A stretch of 51,788 nt of DNA from an uncultured Thermoleophilia bacterium. GTDB taxonomy: Bacteria; Actinomycetota; Thermoleophilia; UBA2241. Shown here piece after piece: positions 16,724 to 25,217 of this stretch; the stretch's first letter is position 1, and every line of letters begins with the position of its first letter. The notes beneath the pieces were generated by a model. That model saw only the letters and a program-made list of their open reading frames with translations. It did not search any database and was not told where the DNA came from. The stretch covers positions 1-51,788 of the forward strand of contig CAIOZS010000068.1 of the NCBI GenBank assembly GCA_903862845.1, given 5' to 3'. The translations under genes were made by a program, and so were the position numbers.

Positions 16724-17194
16724 TCAGGCGTCGAGCATCTTGGTGAGGACAAGCACCGTGCCGCCACCGTCCGGCCTGCGGAGGTCGAAGTCGTCGACCA
16801 CGGCGCGGATGATCGAGATGCCCATGCCGCCGTCGCTCATCTTGATCTCGGGCATGTTCTGGCAATCGGGGCAGTCGACGTCGTCCTCGTGAAACCCGCC
16901 GCCCTCGTCGCGGATCTCGATGGTCACGCGGTCGCGATGCACGGTGAAGTGGAGATGGACCTGGCCTTCGTCGTGGTCGTAGGCGTGCCTCACGGAGTTG
17001 GAGCACGCCTCGGTGAGCGCCAGTTTGAGGTCGGCGACCGCGTCCTCCGAGTAGCCGCGCCCGCGCATCAGGCCCGACAACGCAAGGCGCCCGAGCACGA
17101 CGTATTCGGCCTTGGCGGGGATGTCGAGCTTCACGTAGTCGTTCACGACGCTGTTCCAATCGGCTATGGGACCGGCGGGCTCTGCGGTTTTCAC
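16724..17194 (-). CDS. Anti-sigma-factor-type serine kinase (RsbW/SpoIIAB-like ATPase)
   Basis: This 156-residue GHKL-fold protein has KLALTEACSNSVRHAY (N box), EIRDEGGGF (G1) and SDGGMGISIIRAVVDDF (G2). These define the RsbW/SpoIIAB group that phosphorylates anti-anti-sigma proteins and holds sigma factors. A short CPDC insertion between G1 and G2 adds a possible thiol or metal site that is not usual in the family. The GTG at 17194 overlaps the upstream radical SAM stop (GTGA), so it is translated with it. No partner sigma or STAS-domain gene is nearby. Confidence 0.82.
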   Translation of the reverse strand: MKTAEPAGPIADWNSVVNDYVKLDIPAKAEYVVLGRLALSGLMRGRGYSEDAVADLKLALTEACSNSVRHAYDHDEGQVHLHFTVHRDRVTIEIRDEGGGFHEDDVDCPDCQNMPEIKMSDGGMGISIIRAVVDDFDLRRPDGGGTVLVLTKMLDA

Positions 17195-18228
17195 TTGAGG
17201 GTCATGCGGACGTACACGTTCTCCCCACACATCGCACAGAGTGTTCCCCGCAGCGCGACATCCTCAACCGCGTAGCCGGTGCGCCGTACGAGAAGCCGTT
17301 TGCAGTTCGGACAGACCGTGTTCTCGCCTTCATGACCGGGCACGTTGCCGAGATACACGAAGCGCAGACCGGCATTGCGACCGATGCGCATGGCGCGCTC
17401 CAATGTAGGGATCGGCGTCGCCGAAAGGTGAGCGTACTCGAGGTACGGCGTGAAACGCGTGACGTGCCAGGGCGTGTCCGGCCCCAGCTCGGCGGCGATC
17501 CACGCAGCGATGCTACCGAGGGTCTCGTCGTCGTCGTTGAAGCCCGGGATGACGTTGGTAACGATCTCCACGTGACACCCGTGCACATGCTTGGCGCGCG
17601 CCGCAGCGGCGAGCACCGGCGACATGTCGCGGATGCGGCACAGCTCCTGGTACTGATCATCGCTGAATCCCTTCACGTCGACGCGGTACGCATCGATGTG
17701 GGGCGCCAGCACATCAAGGGCCTCTGCGGTGATGTAGCCGTTGGTGACCATCGCCGTGTACAGGCCGTGCTCATGGGCAAGCTGGGCGCCGTCGAGGATG
17801 TATTCGAGCCAGATCGTGGGCTCGTTGTACGTCCAGGCGACGCCCTGGCAGCCGTTATGGTCGGCCAGCACCGGCAGGTTGCGGATGGGTAGCTCGCGAA
17901 GGTCGCGGGCCACCTCGCCCGGGTCTGCGTGGGCGATCTGCCAGTTCTGGCAGTGACGGCAGGTGAAGTTGCAGCCCACGCTGCCCAGCGACAGCACGGT
18001 GGTACCGGGGAAGAAATGGTACAGCGGCTTCTTCTCGATGGGGTCGGCAGCCACGCTGCAGACGCGCCCGTAGGTGATGGCGTAGAGCGTGCCGTCGCGG
18101 TTGGCGCGCGCCCGGCACACGCCGCTCTTGCCGGGCGCGATATGACAGCGGCGTGGGCAGACGTGACAGTCGACCACCCCTCCTTCGACACGCTCGTAGA
18201 GCATCGCCTCGTGCTCGGGGAGCGTCAT
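17191..18228 (-). CDS. amrS: Radical SAM enzyme of the AmmeMemoRadiSam system (AmrS family)
   Basis: This 345-residue enzyme has VDCHVCPRRCHIAPGKSG at the N-terminus (extra Cys cluster) and a core radical SAM motif CNFTCRHCQNWQ (CxxxCxxC). GVAWTYNEPTIW, MVTNGYI and RFTPYLEYAHLS follow, all standard for AmrS/PflA-like proteins. Two further cysteine pairs near the C-terminus (CPNCKRLL and CAMCGENVY) extend the usual pattern. The family is defined by genomic neighbours AmmeMemoRadiSam A and B, but neither is visible here. ATG at 18228 overlaps the preceding small gene's stop. The reaction is not established for the family. Confidence 0.88.
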   Translation of the reverse strand: MTLPEHEAMLYERVEGGVVDCHVCPRRCHIAPGKSGVCRARANRDGTLYAITYGRVCSVAADPIEKKPLYHFFPGTTVLSLGSVGCNFTCRHCQNWQIAHADPGEVARDLRELPIRNLPVLADHNGCQGVAWTYNEPTIWLEYILDGAQLAHEHGLYTAMVTNGYITAEALDVLAPHIDAYRVDVKGFSDDQYQELCRIRDMSPVLAAAARAKHVHGCHVEIVTNVIPGFNDDDETLGSIAAWIAAELGPDTPWHVTRFTPYLEYAHLSATPIPTLERAMRIGRNAGLRFVYLGNVPGHEGENTVCPNCKRLLVRRTGYAVEDVALRGTLCAMCGENVYVRMTLK

Positions 18229-18551
18229 GCCGAACGCCGATCGCGCAGGTCACGGACGCAGCGCTGGACGACCTCGCTGAGGCTGTCCTGGAGCTCCCGG
18301 TCGCCCGCCGCGATGCACGCGAGCCGGTGCGCGGCGCTGGAGCCCAGCACCGGTCTGGCGTCGAGCGGCCGGGCGGCGGCGTCTGACGGTGCGCCGGCTT
18401 CCCTGCAGGCCATCTCGAAGCCGGCTGCGGCCATGCGTGTGCCGTCAATGGGGTCGACGAGGACCGGTTCAGGTTTCGAGGCGCCCTGCAGGCCGTCGTC
18501 CGAGTAGAACGCCCAGGTGGGCGGCTCGTCTCTGTCGGTCGTGTCATTCAC
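18225..18551 (-). CDS. Hypothetical protein upstream of amrS
   Basis: This 108-residue protein is not recognised. It opens with an acidic, Asp-rich stretch (MNDTTDRDEPPTWAFYSDDG), then a segment around VLVDPIDGTRMAAAGFEMAC, and a C-terminal helix with many charged residues (SLSEVVQRCVRDLRDRR). There is no signal peptide. It is the first gene of an amrS/anti-sigma operon with an ATGA overlap into amrS, so it is probably real and functionally tied to it. It starts head-to-head with the TatD-linked radical SAM gene, sharing a 77-bp upstream region that contains a TATACT hexamer at 18573. Confidence 0.55.
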   Translation of the reverse strand: MNDTTDRDEPPTWAFYSDDGLQGASKPEPVLVDPIDGTRMAAAGFEMACREAGAPSDAAARPLDARPVLGSSAAHRLACIAAGDRELQDSLSEVVQRCVRDLRDRRSA

Positions 18552-18628
18552 GGGGCGTCCATTCTACCCTGCTATACTCGGGCTGCCGACCGTCGACCCA
18601 CGCCCGGGCAGGCTCCCGGCCACACGCC

Positions 18629-19288
18629 ATGACACAACCTCTCACGCGTTTCGATACCATCGCCTACCGTGGCAGCGGCAGCGCCGTCTATCTAAACCTC
18701 ACCAACCGCTGCTCGTGCGCCTGCCTGTTCTGTTTGCGAAAGTGGACCGACGGCGTCTATGGCGAGGTGCTCACCCTTGCGCACGAACCAGAGCCCGACG
18801 AGGTCACCCGGGCCATCGAGCTCGAGCTCCTCGAAGTTCCGGCGGGAGAAGTCGTCTTCTGCGGGTTCGGAGAGCCGACCATGCGGCTCGACGTCGTTCT
18901 CGCCGTCACCGAGTGGCTGCGGCTGCGGCGCATCCCTGCCCGCCTCGACACCAACGGGCACGGGCAGCTCTTGCATCCGGGCGTGGATGTGCCGGCGGCC
19001 CTCGCGGCGGCCGGCCTCGGCGCCGTCACCGTAAGTCTCAACGCCGCGGACCCGGAGAGCTACGACCGTATCTGCCGGCCGCTGTTCGGCAAAGCGTACA
19101 GGGCTGTCATCCAGTTTGCCGAACAGTGTGTGAGGCACGACATGGAGACGACACTGACGGCTGTCGACTATCCCGGCGCCGACCTCGCCGGGTGCGAGGC
19201 TATCGCCGCGGCTGTGGGCGCCGGTTTCCGCGCCCGCGGTCTGGCTGCGCCGCGCGGGCGCGACTATGCCGAGAACGGGGAGGCGTGA
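18629..19288 (+). CDS. TatD-linked radical SAM protein
   Basis: This 219-residue compact radical SAM protein has YLNLTNRCSCACLFCLRKW, where the cluster motif reads CSCACLFC (CxxxCxxC). VVFCGFGEPTMRLDVVL (GGE-like motif) and RLDTNGHG follow. These match the small radical SAM family usually encoded beside, or fused to, TatD nucleases. No TatD gene lies in the window. The ATG at 18629 fits the family N-terminus (F-DT-I-A-YRG). Its stop overlaps the start of the response regulator by one base (TGATG), so the two are translationally coupled, which is an unusual pairing. Confidence 0.82.
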   Translation: MTQPLTRFDTIAYRGSGSAVYLNLTNRCSCACLFCLRKWTDGVYGEVLTLAHEPEPDEVTRAIELELLEVPAGEVVFCGFGEPTMRLDVVLAVTEWLRLRRIPARLDTNGHGQLLHPGVDVPAALAAAGLGAVTVSLNAADPESYDRICRPLFGKAYRAVIQFAEQCVRHDMETTLTAVDYPGADLAGCEAIAAAVGAGFRARGLAAPRGRDYAENGEA

Positions 19289-19995
19289 TGGCAGACAACG
19301 GGGCCCGCATTCTGGTGGTCGACGACGAGGAGGCCATCCTCAAACTCCTGCGCTTCCCGCTCGAGAAAGAGGGCTATCAGGTCGTCACCGCGCGCGACGG
19401 CCAGGAAGCTCTCGAGAGCTTCGCCCGCGAGAGCTTCGACCTGGTCATCCTCGACCTCATGCTGCCACACGTGGACGGCATGGAGGTCTGCCGGCGCATC
19501 CGCGCCCAGAGCATCGTCCCCATCATCATGCTCACTGCCAAGTCGGACGAGTTCGACAAGGTGCTGGGCCTTGAGATCGGCGCCGACGACTACATCACCA
19601 AAGACAAGTTCAGCCTGCGCGAGTTTCGCAGCCGCGTGCGCGCCCAGCTGCGCCGCGCCGGGATGAGCCGCAGCGCCGAGGCGGCCAAGAAAGAGGTCGT
19701 CAAGGTCGACGAGCTCGAAGTGGACCTGCTCAAGCGCAACGTGATCCTGCGCGGCGCCAAGATCGACCTCACGTACATCGAGTTCGAGATCCTCAAGACC
19801 CTCATCTCTCACCCGGGCCGCGTCTACAGCCGCCAGCTGCTGCTGCAGCTGGTCTGGGGCGACTCAGACTATCGCGACGCGCGCACCGTGGACGTGCACA
19901 TCCGCCACTTGCGCGAGAAGCTCGAGAGCGACGCCAAGGACCCGGAGTTCATCTTCACGGTCCGCAACATCGGCTACAAGTTCCGCGAGTTCTAG
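19288..19995 (+). CDS. OmpR/PhoB-type response regulator with altered receiver loop
   Basis: This 235-residue regulator has a receiver domain (residues 1 to about 122) with VVDDEEAI, phospho-acceptor Asp56 in ILDLMLP, and the Thr switch in MLTAKSDE. A winged-helix DNA-binding domain follows with LTYIEFEILKTLISHPGRVYSR and TVDVHIRHLREKLE. The normally invariant Lys-Pro-Phe at the end of beta 5 is TKDKF (Lys105-Asp-Lys-Phe108). The cis-proline is therefore gone and one residue is added. The cognate kinase gene starts 33 bp downstream. Regulation of the downstream htrA is plausible but inferred from position. Confidence 0.92.
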   Translation: MADNGARILVVDDEEAILKLLRFPLEKEGYQVVTARDGQEALESFARESFDLVILDLMLPHVDGMEVCRRIRAQSIVPIIMLTAKSDEFDKVLGLEIGADDYITKDKFSLREFRSRVRAQLRRAGMSRSAEAAKKEVVKVDELEVDLLKRNVILRGAKIDLTYIEFEILKTLISHPGRVYSRQLLLQLVWGDSDYRDARTVDVHIRHLREKLESDAKDPEFIFTVRNIGYKFREF

Positions 19996-20028
19996 GAGGC
20001 ACGGGCGCGCCCGGCGCGCCCGACCTGC

Positions 20029-21810
20029 ATGTTTCGCTCTGTCAAGAACTGGCTCACGATCCTCATCCTCGCTCTCGTGGCGCTAGCCATGCTGGTGGCA
20101 TATATCTACGTGGTTCCACCTCTCACCCACCGGCTCGACCAGCAGAAGCTGCGCGACCAGCAGCTCAATGCCGCGCTGATCAGCAATACCATTGTCGGGA
20201 GCGGCGTGTACTACCTCGGCAACGGCTTGATGGGCGTGCAAGACGAGACCGGTCTGCAACACACGGTCACTCTTCTGGGAATGCGCTTCAATGCCCGCGT
20301 CGTCGTGGTCACCGACAACTTCGCCAAGCGGCTCGACTCAGGCGGAGTGGATTCGTTCGATGTGGGCGACTACCCCATGATACAGAGGTCGCTCGCCACA
20401 GGCCGCCCGGCACAGGGGGTGGTCACCACGGGGTCTGGCCGGTACGCCGCCACCGCCGTGCCGCTCGTGGACACGTCAAGCGGCGTCGTGTTCGGCACCG
20501 TGCTCGTCGCTGCGTCTCTCAAGGATGTCGACAAGGCCGTGGCGGCCGTGCAGCGCCAGTTGCTGTTCGCCACAGTGCTCGCGCTCGGCGTAAGCCTCCT
20601 GCTCGGCTACATGGCCTCGTATTTCATCGCGAGGCGCCTGAAACGCATCGAGCGCAGCGCCGAGGCCATCGCCGGCGGCGACCTCACGGCCACGGTGGCG
20701 GTCACCGTCGAGGATGAGATCGGGCAGCTCGCCGCGACCTTCAACGTCATGGCCGTGCGGCTGCGAGGCGCCTTCGCCCAGGTCGAGTACGAACGCGACC
20801 GCGTCGAAGTGCTGCTCAACGACCTGAGTGAGGGCGTCATCGGCCTCTCCGAGGAGGGCGCGGTCACGATCGCCAACCCGGCCTCCGCCGAACTGCTGGA
20901 TGAGCCCGTCCGCGTCGGCGCCGGGCTCGACGAGACCTTCCCCGCCGATGTAGCCGAGGCGTGGCACGAGTCACGCCGCGAAGACGAGACGCAGGCCGTG
21001 GTGTTCGTCCACGGGGAGCGCACGCTGGAGGCCACCACGTACCCGGTCGCCGGGGCCGCCGATTTCACCTCCATCGTCGTGCTGCGCGACGTCACCGCCC
21101 AAGCACGCCTCGAACGCGCCCGCCGCGACCTCATCGCCAACGCCTCGCACGAGTTCAAGACGCCGCTCTTTTCGCTGGCCGGCTTCCTGGAGCTCATCGA
21201 CGAAGGCAACGTGAACGCCGAGGAGCAGCGGGAGTTCCTGCAGCTCATGCGTCAGCAGGTCGACCGCTTGCGCAACCTCGCCGTGAGCATGCTCGACCTC
21301 TCGACGGTGGAGGCGGGCTCGATCGAGATGGAGCCCGCAGACGTCGATCTCGAGACGGTGGCCCGCTCCGTGCTCGACGAGTTCCAAGTACAGGCGCAGG
21401 CCAAGGACCTCACGCTCACTGTGGACGACGGCGACGCCGTGACGGCGTGGTGCGACGAGCAGCGCCTGGCGCAAGTGCTGCGCGCGCTCGTCGATAACGC
21501 CGTCAAGTTCTCGCCGCGGGGCAGCAACGTGCGCGTGGCCGCCCACGCGGAGGCCTCATGGGCGACCATTGTCGTGAGCGACGACGGGCCGGGGATCCAG
21601 GCGGCCGAGCTGCCGCACGTCTTCGAGCGCTTCCACCGCGGCAGCGAGGAGCGTGCCACCACCTCGGGTGCCGGGCTGGGACTGTCGATCGCCCGCGAGC
21701 TCACGGAGATGATGGGAGGCAGCATCCGCGCCGACTCGGGCGGCGGCGCGAGCTTCTCTGTGCGGCTGCCGCGCGCCGCTCGGCGGCGCGCCCCAAGCGG
21801 CGATTCATAA
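20029..21810 (+). CDS. Membrane sensor histidine kinase (sensor-HAMP-PAS-HisKA-HATPase)
   Basis: This 593-residue kinase has a membrane helix at about 9-30 and an extracytoplasmic double-Cache/sCache-like sensor of about 150 residues. A second helix lies near 185-205, followed by HAMP (RLKRIERSAEAIAGGDL) and a PAS domain near 262-360. The HisKA domain contains His374 in ANASHEFKTPLF. The ATPase domain has DNAVKFSPRG (N box), VVSDDGPGI (G1), and SGAGLGLSIA (G2). The architecture resembles PhoR/ResE-type kinases. It pairs with the response regulator 33 bp upstream and precedes htrA by 143 bp, suggesting an envelope-stress or phosphate-like signal; the ligand is unknown. Confidence 0.9.
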   Translation: MFRSVKNWLTILILALVALAMLVAYIYVVPPLTHRLDQQKLRDQQLNAALISNTIVGSGVYYLGNGLMGVQDETGLQHTVTLLGMRFNARVVVVTDNFAKRLDSGGVDSFDVGDYPMIQRSLATGRPAQGVVTTGSGRYAATAVPLVDTSSGVVFGTVLVAASLKDVDKAVAAVQRQLLFATVLALGVSLLLGYMASYFIARRLKRIERSAEAIAGGDLTATVAVTVEDEIGQLAATFNVMAVRLRGAFAQVEYERDRVEVLLNDLSEGVIGLSEEGAVTIANPASAELLDEPVRVGAGLDETFPADVAEAWHESRREDETQAVVFVHGERTLEATTYPVAGAADFTSIVVLRDVTAQARLERARRDLIANASHEFKTPLFSLAGFLELIDEGNVNAEEQREFLQLMRQQVDRLRNLAVSMLDLSTVEAGSIEMEPADVDLETVARSVLDEFQVQAQAKDLTLTVDDGDAVTAWCDEQRLAQVLRALVDNAVKFSPRGSNVRVAAHAEASWATIVVSDDGPGIQAAELPHVFERFHRGSEERATTSGAGLGLSIARELTEMMGGSIRADSGGGASFSVRLPRAARRRAPSGDS

Positions 21811-21953
21811 TCCTTAATCACCGCGGAGGCGTTACTCAACACGCGCCCGTGAGCAGTTAACACCCAGCAGGCATCATCGTGGGCAAGGGGAGAGCGGCGC
21901 GCGCCTGCGGCCACGCCGCTTCCGCACCCACCGGCTGTGACGAAGGGAAAGCA

Positions 21954-23135
<1,182 letters not shown>

Positions 23136-23165
23136 CAGACGCGCCGGCACCTGCGTGCCGAGCTC

Positions 23166-23201
23166 AGCGGGCGGGCGGCGCGAATGCGCCGCCCGCCCGC
23201 T
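23166..23201 (+). terminator. Terminator hairpin after htrA
   Basis: This is a perfect 16-bp stem of almost pure G and C (23166-23181 with 23186-23201) with a GAAT loop. It begins 30 bp after the htrA stop and ends about 50 bp before the promoter of the lysine operon. It separates the two transcription units cleanly. Confidence 0.75.
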
Positions 23202-23248
23202 CGCGCGTACGGCCGGTCCCACTAAACCGGGTAGGAACCCCACCTTTT

Positions 23249-23278
23249 TTGACAAACGCCCACGCGCCGGTGTATACC
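23249..23278 (+). promoter_or_regulatory. Sigma-70-type promoter of the lysine-fermentation operon
   Basis: TTGACA at 23249-23254 is followed after 18 bases by TATACC at 23273-23278. It is preceded by a T-rich run that is unusual in this GC-rich sequence. Transcription should start near 23285, leaving a leader of about 60 bases before the regulator gene. This is the best promoter match I see in the window. Confidence 0.75.
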
Positions 23279-23351
23279 TGTCCTCCAGAGACGCACCCGC
23301 GCCTTGGGGAGCCGCAGTGCCACGCCGCCGCGACCGGAGGATCTCTTGCCC

Positions 23352-24083
23352 ATGCAGCCGCTCGACGCCCGCCTGCGGACGCTGCTTCCCATCGTTCAGG
23401 GTCTGGCCGGGATGTTCGGTCCGGATTGCGAGGTCGTCCTTCATGACGTGGGCCGGCTCCCCCGCTCCATCGTCGCCATCGAAAACGGTGCCGTGACGGG
23501 GCGCACTGTGGGCGACGTGCCCACCGACCGCATGCTGCGCAGCCTTCGCAACCCCGACCAGACGCAGGACGTCCGTCTGTACGTCTCGTCGCATGACGGC
23601 AAGATCCTCAAGTCGCTCGCCGTGACGCTGCGCGACGAAGACGGCGAGCCGTTCGGCCTGCTCGGCCTCAACTTCGACATCTCCGAGATCGTCCAGGCGC
23701 AACGCGCCCTCGCCAACGTCACGGACGTCGGCCGCCTCGGCAGCAGCGCCGCCCCCGAGGCGGACGAGATCTTCGCCGGCGACATCCGCGAAGTGGTCGC
23801 TGGCATGATCGCCAAGATCCTCACGGAGATGGGCAAGACGCCCGCCGCCATGTCGCGCGAAGAGAAGATGGAGGTCGTAAAGCGTCTCGAGGAGCGCGGC
23901 GCATTCCTTGTCAAGCGCTCGGCCGAGCAGGTCGCCGAGGCTCTCGACCTCTCTCGCTACACGATCTTCAGCTACCTCAAGGAGATCCGGCACGGCGACG
24001 TTGCCGGCGCAGGGCAGCCGCCCGCCGACCGGCCGCAGAGCGCGGTCCGCGTCGCCGACCGACCGTCCGGAGGCAAGAAGTGA
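23352..24083 (+). CDS. YheO/DauR-like transcriptional regulator (PAS-like + HTH)
   Basis: This protein of about 243 residues has an N-terminal YheO-type PAS-like domain. VQGLAGMFGPDCEVVLHDV and FGLLGLNFDIS are characteristic strands for binding a small ligand. The C-terminal HTH_22-type domain has SREEKMEVVKRLEERGAF and VAEALDLSRYTIFSYLKEIR. Such regulators (for example DauR) often control amino-acid catabolism next door. A TTG at 23346 has GGAGG at a better spacing (5 bases) than the ATG at 23352 (11 bases), so translation may start two codons earlier. It is the first gene behind the promoter, and its stop overlaps the next start by 4 bp, so it is probably an autoregulated controller of the lysine genes. 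Confidence 0.85.
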   Translation: MQPLDARLRTLLPIVQGLAGMFGPDCEVVLHDVGRLPRSIVAIENGAVTGRTVGDVPTDRMLRSLRNPDQTQDVRLYVSSHDGKILKSLAVTLRDEDGEPFGLLGLNFDISEIVQAQRALANVTDVGRLGSSAAPEADEIFAGDIREVVAGMIAKILTEMGKTPAAMSREEKMEVVKRLEERGAFLVKRSAEQVAEALDLSRYTIFSYLKEIRHGDVAGAGQPPADRPQSAVRVADRPSGGKK

Positions 24084-25213
24084 CCGGCGGCGCCAGCGCG
24101 ACCGAGGCGCGTCCCGACGCAGCCACAGTCGACGCCCTCTACGACATCGTCGCCGACTCCGGCAGCCGTTCGCTGGCCGTCATCGGCTTGGTCAAGAACG
24201 CCGGCAAGACCACTGTCGTCAATGCACTCATGGCGAACTGCCCCCACCTTTTCGGCCTCACCTCGCTGGGCCTGGACGGCGAACGCACCGACCACCTCAC
24301 CGGCCTGGCGAAGCCGCGCATCTCGCCGCCGCCCGGGACCCTCGTGGCCACCACTCAGGGCTCGCTCGACCGCTCCCGCTACGCTATGGACGTGCTCGAG
24401 GTGCTACCGTTCCTCACGCCCTTGGGACGCGTGGTCATCGGTCGCGCCGGCGCCGCGGGCCACGTCGAGGTCAGCGGACCCACGACGCTCGCCGAGCTTC
24501 GCGCCACGATCGAGCGGCTTCAGGCGCACGGCGCCGAACAGGTGCTCGTCGACGGCGCCATCAATCGCATCGGCAGCGCCTCACCGCGCGTGAGCGACGG
24601 AGTCGTGGTGGCCAGCGGCGGCATGGTCGGCGACACGCTCGGCGACGTGCTCGAGACGACGGCGGCGACCCTGGACATGCTGCTGCTGCCCGCGGTGTCG
24701 GACGAGACGCGCGCGCAGTTGGCGCCATTCCTGGCGCAGGGCGCGCGCGCCCTGTCCTTCAACGATCGCGGGGAGGTCACGCCGCTGGCGCTCGAAAGCG
24801 TCGTCGGAGAGGGCGTCACCGTGGCCCGTGAGGTTGAGCGGCTGAACACGCACACGCTCTTCATCGGCGGCGCCCTCACGCAGGAGTTCGTCGACGACTT
24901 CACGCGCGTGCTGCCGCCGCGCCGCGAGCTGCGCGTCGTCGTCCGCGACGCCACGGTGCTGGTGCTGCCGGCGGCGTCAGTGCGCCGCTTCCTCAAGCGT
25001 GGCCTCGCCCTCGAGGTGCTCGCGCCGCTGCGCGTGCTAGCCGTCACCGCGAACCCGTTTCGGCTGCCGCAGCCCTACCAGCCCAAGATCTTCTTCGACG
25101 CGCTCGCCGGCGCTGTGGGCGACCGCGTGCCTGTCTTTGACGTCGTCAACGGCCGCGCCTCGCTGCCGGGCGCGCCGATCCAACGCGGTCTCTTCCCGAC
25201 GGAAAGAGGGTGA
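24080..25213 (+). CDS. P-loop protein of the lysine aminomutase cluster (probable KamB-type reactivase subunit)
   Basis: This 377-residue soluble protein has a Walker A motif GLVKNAGKTT at residues 36-45 in a MobB/dethiobiotin-synthase-like setting (SLAVIGLVKNAGKT). Its C-terminal region ends in FFDALAGAVGDRVPVFDVVNG. In other lysine-fermentation clusters KamB sits just before the lysine 5,6-aminomutase genes and works with the MutS-like KamC to restore the inactivated B12 enzyme. Position and P-loop support the same role here, but I cannot verify homology by alignment. No KamC gene is present in the window. The GTG at 24080 overlaps the regulator stop (GTGA). Confidence 0.6.
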   Translation: MTGGASATEARPDAATVDALYDIVADSGSRSLAVIGLVKNAGKTTVVNALMANCPHLFGLTSLGLDGERTDHLTGLAKPRISPPPGTLVATTQGSLDRSRYAMDVLEVLPFLTPLGRVVIGRAGAAGHVEVSGPTTLAELRATIERLQAHGAEQVLVDGAINRIGSASPRVSDGVVVASGGMVGDTLGDVLETTAATLDMLLLPAVSDETRAQLAPFLAQGARALSFNDRGEVTPLALESVVGEGVTVAREVERLNTHTLFIGGALTQEFVDDFTRVLPPRRELRVVVRDATVLVLPAASVRRFLKRGLALEVLAPLRVLAVTANPFRLPQPYQPKIFFDALAGAVGDRVPVFDVVNGRASLPGAPIQRGLFPTERG

Positions 25214-25217
25214 TGCA

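Noticed and set aside
18573-18578. TATACT as the -10 of a promoter for the TatD-linked radical SAM gene
   Set aside because: No acceptable -35 hexamer at 16-18 bases upstream; kept only as a remark.
24080-25213. Calling this gene MutL- or MutS-like
   Set aside because: There is a MobB-like P-loop but no GHKL boxes of MutL or ABC-type ATPase motifs of MutS; a KamB-like P-loop protein fits the site better.
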